From: Trematomus loennbergii
Lineage: Eukaryota; Chordata; Actinopteri; Perciformes; Nototheniidae
Assembly: GCA_012861695.1 (NCBI GenBank)
Contig: JAAOOA010000534.1
Location: 109,501-173,500, forward strand
Reading direction: 5' to 3'
DNA length: 64,000 nt
The notes under the pieces are model-generated. The model searched no databases, was not told the DNA's origin, and was given only the letters and a program-made list of their open reading frames with translations. Of this stretch, positions 58,410-64,000 are shown piece by piece. Within the stretch, counting starts at the first letter, position 1. Every line of letters begins with the position of its first letter. A program made the translations under genes and the position numbers.

Positions 58410-61400
58410 ACTCTCTCCCAACCCTGTCTACTTCTCTGCACTGAGCCAGTTGCTCAAACAGACAAGCCTGTTGACAGTTGTCGGCGAAATGCCGCTCGTC
58501 TGTCTTCATAACAGTCAAAGCATGAGACTGAAGTTCCCATCTAGGGTCAAAATAATGCGCTGTGATGTGCAGTCGACACGTTGGATGCGATCCGAGTTAT
58601 CTAACGCAACCCCTCGTCCTCCACAATGTTAAGCTGTAGCCACCCATTTAGCTATCGCTGTTGTTGTGTCCAGGCGTCTCCCCGGCAAACTTTCAAGCGG
58701 AGCGGGGCTGTCGGCATCAGCTGTGTGCTTGGCTTGCTGTTTAAAACATCTTTTTCTGTATCCATATCTCTCGCTAGAATCTCCCACCATCCAACTAACA
58801 ACAACGTCAAGCCTTTGGGCTCTGAAACTACGGGGCGGGCCGAGGACAAATACACATGCGTTAATCGCACGTTAAAATAATTAGTGGCGTTAAAAAAAAA
58901 TGTGCGTTAACTTGACAGCCCTACTTTGAATGCATACCCATTATCCTATCCGCCTACCACACCTGTGTTTTCTCTGTTTCCCTGCTGCTATACATTTATT
59001 TGCCACCTGCTTGTATCTGAAGAGACAGAGTGCAGATTACACAGTTGTCTGCAATGTACCTCTCACTGTGTACTTTAATGTTGTTTCGTGACTTGCTAAT
59101 GTATTGCACACACATAATGATGTTGCACAGACAGGGGGTGTAACTGCGCTACAGTAGAGCATAAGACAAAATGCAGCACTTGGTGAATTTTATCGCCTGT
59201 ACCCAGTGTTGATTTTAAAAGCCTTTTTTTATTTAGTCTTTGTTCTGTCAAAACATCCTTATCATTCGTTCAACCTCCTTTAGAATTTGCAGTTCTTAAA
59301 TGGGCCGTATTGTGCTTTTCCGAATATGCTTTTCACACACTCCCCCTCTGCCTAAAACGCCTAGATTGGACTCCTTTGTTTACTTCTGTAACAGAGTGAC
59401 ACCACTACGTAACACTCGCGCTTCTATTGGCTAGCGCTCCAACACATTGTACGTGATAGTACGTGCTGAGGGGCGGGATATCTCTAAGCGGTTGACCAAT
59501 CACAACAGAGCCGGCCAGCTAACCAATCAGAGCAGACTGGGCTCTGGTTTCAGACAGAGGGTGAGCACAGGCAGTATGAGAAAATAAAGAGCTTTTTGAA
59601 CATTAACGCATGGAGACACTAAATACTGATATGAACCAATAAAGTAGCATAATAGGGCCCCTTTAAACTACATTTTAGTCTACTCCTTTTTTGTCAACAA
59701 CATTGTATTTTGATAAGATCCCTGTAAGTATTTAATGACACTGGTTCCGTCTTATCCTCATCTCTCTACGTATTTAGTCACACTCTTCATTAACAAAAAT
59801 GAGCCCTGCTTGTCCCCTTCATCCTTCATCCTGTAATCACGTTGACTCCTCTGCCCTCAGACTGAGCGGACGATGACAGAGCTGGAGATCGCTGTGAACC
59901 AGCGCGTTGGGGAGTGGGAGGTGATCCAGGAGTCGGGGACCACCCTGCGGCCCCTGTTTGGCCCCGGTGTGACTGGCATGAAGAATCTGGGCAACAGCTG
60001 CTACCTCAACTCTGTCATGCAAGTGCTCTTCACCGTGCCAGACTTCCAGCAAAAGTGAGAGCCCTCTTTTACACAAAGCCCCCATCCTCCTGTTACTCCC
60101 AGCTGTTCGGCTGACTTCCTATGTTGAAAGACAATGGTTCTTCTTTTGGCCAATTTCAATGGAAAACTATGTTTATTAGAGTTGTAATAATTATGTCTGA
60201 TTTATTGAATATTCCTCGAACAACGCTGTCCAGATATATGTGTAAAATACTGAATGCAAAGATTTTGTTTCATATCCTTCAACTCACGTCTTCCAGGTAT
60301 GTGTCTAACATCGACAAGATCATTGATGAAGCCCCAAGCGACCCCACCCAGGACTTCAAAACCCAAGTGTGAGTGTCTGCCTCTTTTATAACTAGCTCTT
60401 GTGTTACTGTTAGATGCCTGAAAGCCCGCTTCAGTGGTTGTGCGAAAAGAAAATAACCCTGTTTGATATAAAAATTACAAATTCCAAAGCGCGTTCTTTT
60501 TCAAATCTCTTCTCACTTAAAACAATTTCTATGCACATGCAATCAAACACTCATCATACCTTCTTTCCCATTTTATCTTGAATAAGCTACCATCTTAGTC
60601 ACAGTCGATGAAAGGAGCCATCCACTGACACACACACACTCAAAGTGTGCCAGTTGTCAGACACACAGCTGATGACAGATTCCTTTCCAGGCAGCTCCAT
60701 ATTTAAATGCGTCTCCCTCTCTTCTTTTGCTATCAGAAGGGTTTAGTCACACTTATACTGACACTTGGCCACTTGTCATTTTAGCATTATGTCACTGCAG
60801 GAAAAAAGAGCTTTCCCTCTAGTCGGCATCATCTAAACAGATGAGGCCTCTTTTTGTGGAAACAGAAGTGAATCCTTAATTTGGTGTTGCTCATGTGTGT
60901 CCTAAACAACAACTTGACTTATGTTTTAACACGTCACAACTGTCAGATATAAGATGATAACACTATATTATACACTATAATCTTGTGTTTTGAAACAGAA
61001 ATATGTCAGATTTCTCCATTTCTTTGGCCAAGCAATCTCTTGTTTAGTTGCTGTCCAAAAACGTTCACACCCAACAGAGATCTCCTTCCTGATTAGTCAT
61101 TCCAACAAGCTATTTAAAGCCAAAAATACATGTAGGCCTTTCCAAATCCTCCTCCTGTGTGTGTGTGCTTGGATGTGCAGTGTTGTCAGCTTTGTTTTCT
61201 TTTCCACAGAGCCAAGCTCGGCTACGGTCTGTTGTCAGGAGACTATTCCAAACCAGCCCCAGACCCTGCAGATGAAACTGGTGCATCTGAACCCAGGGTA
61301 GGAAGAAACACAGCTGATTCACACTTCTTAGCTTCATCTTAGATACACTATATAGACAAAAGTATTGTGCCACCTACACATTGCACCTACAGGAGCTTTC

Positions 61401-64000
61401 ATGACATCCCATTCCAAATTCTTAGGCATTAATATGAAGTTGGAGAGAAGAAATGTCACGAACTGACTTGTTGAAACAGTAGCTCGTATAAATTCACTGA
61501 GCTCTTTTTAGAACGACCCATTCTTTGGGAAATGTTTGTAAAGGCAGACTGCAAGGCTAGTGCTTGATTGTATACACCTGTGGCAATGGGACTGAATGAA
61601 ACACCTGAATTCAATGATTAAGGGGAGTGTCCCAATACTTTTGTCTAGATCAGGGGTGTCAAACTCAAGGCTCGGGGGCCAAATCCGGCCCGTGACTTCA
61701 TTTTATGTGGCCCCACAAGAGCTTTTAAAGAATATAATATGTTTATTATACGGTTACATGCCGATTTACAGAAGCGTTGCCCATAAACTACATGTCCCAC
61801 AATGCATCTCAAATTTGACTTTTCTTCTCAGAATTTGACTTTTTTTTCAAAATTTCACTTTTTTTCCAAAATGTCACCTTTTTTTTTATTTGACTTTGTT
61901 TCCAGAATTTGGCTTTTCTTTTTAAATCATTTTGTGACATTCTCACCGAAGAGACTTGCAATTATTTGCCCTAGACTTCTGCTTTCAGACGTAGTTCATT
62001 ATGAAGTTATTACCTTATCGATAATAATCCAATGCAGAGGCAATAATGTAATATACATTACTTTATATATATTAAATATTTATATATGTATTTTTATATA
62101 GTCTTAAAGTTACAACCGGCCCTTGAGTGCAACCATAATGCTGATGTGGCACCTTGATGAAATTGAGTTTGACCCCCCTGGTCTACATGGTGTATAAGCC
62201 CCTCCCCCTTGACTGTTTAATCTGTGTTTGCAGGGAGACCAAATCGGCATAGCACCTCGAATGTTCAAAGCACTCGTTGGGCGAGGCCACCCAGAGTTCT
62301 CCACCAACCGGCAGCAGGATGCTCAGGAGTTTTTATTGCACTTCATAAACATGGTGGAGGTAAAGTAACACTCACTCTGCTTCGCGTTTTTTTATGGTCA
62401 CCAGCTGTTCTCTGTCTGACATTAGCATTTTCTTTTCCCCCACAGAGGAACTGTCGCACTGGGTCCAACCCGTCTGAAGCCTTCAGGTTCCTGGTGGAGG
62501 AGAGGATTGTGTGTCAGCAATCGCAGAAAGCCAAGTACACACAGAGGGTGGATTACATGGTGCAACTGCCAGTGCAGATGGACCAGGCCACCAACACAGG
62601 TGAGGGGAAACAATGTAGATAGTTAATGTTACATCATCCTAACCCTAACCCTCATGTAAACAAAATGCCCCTATTGTATTACTTTTGTCTCTTGGCATCT
62701 CAAACCAGATACAAAAAGGACCAGAGATAGCTCAGCATTGAATATTTATGATAAAACATACTCTAAAGTTAACATTGCCATTCATTTCTTGAGGTATGAC
62801 GGACATCTGTCAACTTTATTTCTCCCAGTTGCATTTTTAGTGTAACTGTGATAAAATAAAACCTGTCGGAACAATTTATGGTTTTATGTTTTGGTTGTGC
62901 AAGTTGGTTTTTTTCTCAACCATGTTCATATTTGTCCAACAGAAGAGCTTCAGGAGGCAGAGCGCCGGCGTGAGGAGGGGGACAGCTCCGCCCCACAGTG
63001 CGAGCTCAGATCCCGTTCACAGCCTGCATGGCGGCGCTGAATGAACCCGAGGTGCTCACAGACTTCTGGAGCTCAGCCGTGCAGTCCAAGACTACTGCCA
63101 CCAAGTATGAAGACACACACACACTGAAAGTGATGTTAGATCTTAAAGCTCCCCTATTATACTGTTTTCATCAATATATTACAGGTCTCAGATATATACA
63201 GAACATGTCTCTGAAGTGTTTGGCACCAAACAGATCATTGCAGCATCCCATAATCCCCTCTGTTTCAGCCCTGTTTCAAAAGTGCTGATTCTCTGTCTGT
63301 TACTTTAGATGAAAATAAGGAGCCCCTCCCCACGCCCCTCAGAGAGAGATTTGGTTAAAAAGAACTCAATGGAGCTCTAGGAGGAGATTCAGGTGATAAG
63401 GTGGGGAGGGTTACCTTGGTTGGTGATTGGCTAATGGTTACACAAGCCAACAACATCGTTATGACATCATAAAGTGGCCAAAATCTGATCAGCTCATTTT
63501 CAGACAGGTTTTTATAGAAATGGATCAGGACAAAAAGAGAGAGAATCTTTGTTCCTGAAACTTTCAGAATCTCTTTACACAGAGGGGACACATGTTGATG
63601 TAGAAGAGACATGAAGAAGAGGGGACACATGGTGATGTAGAAGAGACATGAAGAAGAGGGGACACATGTTGATGTAGAAGAGACATGAAGAAGAGGGGAC
63701 ACAGTTGATGTAGAAGAGACATGGAAGAGGGGACACATGTTGATGTAGAAGAGACATGGAGAAGAGGGGACACATGTTCATGTAGAAGAGACATGAAGAA
63801 GAGGGGACACATGTTCATGTAGAAGAGACATGAAGAAGAGGGGACACATGTTCATGTAGAAGAGACACGAAGAAGAGGATTTTGCATAATAGGTGACCTT
63901 TAAGATGTGTTTATTAACGCCATCTTTCGTCTCATTTGTCAGAACGACCCGCTTCGCCTCTTTCCCTGATCACCTGGTCATCCAGATTAAGAAGTTCACC
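53992..64000 (+). CDS. usp5: USP5 (isopeptidase T), ubiquitin-specific protease, 3' truncated by window
   Basis: USP5 disassembles unanchored polyubiquitin chains from the free proximal end. Exons: 53992-54099, 55072-55200, 55336-55399, 55497-55624, 56072-56217, 56491-56675, 57400-57494, 59861-60054, 60297-60368, 61210-61297, 62234-62359, 62446-62599, 62943-63104 and 63943 to the window end. Start is MADVGEVL in good context. The ZnF-UBP domain shows C196/C199 (WRCEVC), C216, R218 and H229 (GGNNH), the finger that recognises the ubiquitin C-terminal Gly-Gly. The catalytic Cys box is GNSCYLNS with C332 and the QQDAQEF box is in exon 11. The UBA domains and catalytic His box lie beyond the window. 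Exon 13 is one (or four) bases short near 62998; literal translation hits a stop about 14 codons later, although conserved [10 protein letters not shown] resumes in the other frame. This is probably a sequence error. Confidence 0.95.
54100..55071. other. USP5 intron 1
   Basis: Contains TAGCTAGCTA-like sequence at 54320-54345 and a LINE-type tail at about 54840-54930 (TTGTTGGAGGAG, CTTTGAATCTTGAATCT). No exon was found. Confidence 0.5.
55625..56071. other. USP5 intron 4
   Basis: No repeat or exon was recognised in this 447-bp intron. Confidence 0.5.
56676..57399. other. USP5 intron 6
   Basis: No repeat family or exon was recognised. AT-rich. Confidence 0.5.
58018..58923. mobile_element. hAT-like element with internal (CT)n run
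   Basis: Ends are TAGGGCTGTCAGTCGATTC and the inverted GTTAACTTGACAGCCCTA, with near-exact 8-bp flanks CTTTTAAT (58010-58017) and CTTTGAAT (58924-58931). It is the inverted relative of 39151-40070. Its CT tract at 58259-58408 matches the GA tract there. It lies in USP5 intron 7, whose 57495-58009 and 58932-59299 parts hold nothing else recognised. Confidence 0.9.
59300..59667. mobile_element. TTAA-associated repeat, second copy
   Basis: Same family as 42640-43016. The left side follows TTAA (about 59296) and the right side ends GGGCCCCTTTAA. It lies in USP5 intron 7, upstream of the exon that carries the catalytic cysteine. Confidence 0.7.
60369..61209. other. USP5 intron 9
   Basis: A short CA stretch (60631-60640) and otherwise unclassified sequence. 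No exon was found. Confidence 0.45.
61346..61642 (+). mobile_element. Tc1/mariner-like MITE, right end broken
   Basis: Starts CACTATATAGACAAAAGTAT and carries the inverted CCAATACTTTTGTCTA at its right side. This terminus is typical of fish Tc1/mariner-derived MITEs. The right end is cut by the hAT insertion at 61651. Confidence 0.78.
61651..62180. mobile_element. hAT-like element inserted in a MITE terminus
   Basis: Ends are CAGGGGTGTCAAACTCAAGG and TTGAGTTTGACCCCCCTG, with flanks GTCTAGAT (61643-61650) and GTCTACAT (62181-62188), an 8-bp duplication with one change. The interior has repeated TTTGACTTTT units near 61815-61915. Same family as 22577-23157. Confidence 0.88.
63147..63899. mobile_element. 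TTAA-flanked element with 37-bp minisatellite
   Basis: TTAA at 63143-63146 and 63900-63903. It contains eight 37-bp units at 63582-63874 built on GAGGGGACACATGTTGATGT. Same family as 41918-42495 (about three units) and 49648-50395 (about one). It fills most of USP5 intron 13. Confidence 0.9.

Overview
This is a gene-dense piece of a ray-finned fish nuclear genome, probably a teleost and possibly a percomorph. The evidence is spliced vertebrate genes with GT/AG introns, short introns packed with small DNA transposons, long (CA)n/(TG)n and (GA)n runs, tRNA-derived SINEs, and proteins very close to known vertebrate families. No prokaryotic, viral or organellar features were seen.

Five protein-coding genes account for all the credible coding sequence. 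(1) 1182-8433, plus strand: 3' part of PEX5, the peroxisomal PTS1 import receptor; the 5' part lies before the window. (2) 11005-13830, plus: CDCA3 (Tome-1), a cell-cycle protein ending in a KEN box and carrying a fish-type decapeptide repeat. (3) 27626-16603, minus: GNB3, the cone transducin-type G protein beta subunit, 8 coding exons, 339 codons as read (340 expected). (4) 53212-38733, minus: P3H3, a collagen prolyl 3-hydroxylase, 16 exons, with signal peptide, four CxxxC motifs, 2-oxoglutarate/Fe(II) dioxygenase domain and a C-terminal RDEL. (5) 53992 to the window end, plus: USP5, a deubiquitinase, 14 exons visible, 3' end outside the window.

CDCA3, GNB3, P3H3 and USP5 are also neighbours on human chromosome 12p13 (order P3H3-GNB3-CDCA3-USP5), and PEX5 lies on the same human arm. 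Here the CDCA3-GNB3-P3H3 block is inverted relative to USP5, so P3H3 rather than CDCA3 is head-to-head with USP5, across 779 bp. The genes do not form one pathway; they are a conserved neighbourhood of housekeeping, cell-cycle, photoreceptor and ER collagen-modifying genes.

Most remaining sequence is transposon-derived: hAT-like elements with 8-bp target duplications, several families flanked by TTAA, a Tc1/mariner-like MITE, fold-back elements, two SINE copies and LINE fragments. Several are nested, which gives insertion order and, in one case, a filled-versus-empty site comparison. Seven places in four genes need a short length correction to keep a conserved reading frame. Most fit a missing base in or next to a short G/C run, so assembly error is more likely than gene death. 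I found no convincing undescribed multi-gene system. The best single observation is the GNB3 exon 2 splice acceptor, which has a perfect TACTAAC, a 128-bp TG run and only 8 nt before the exon.
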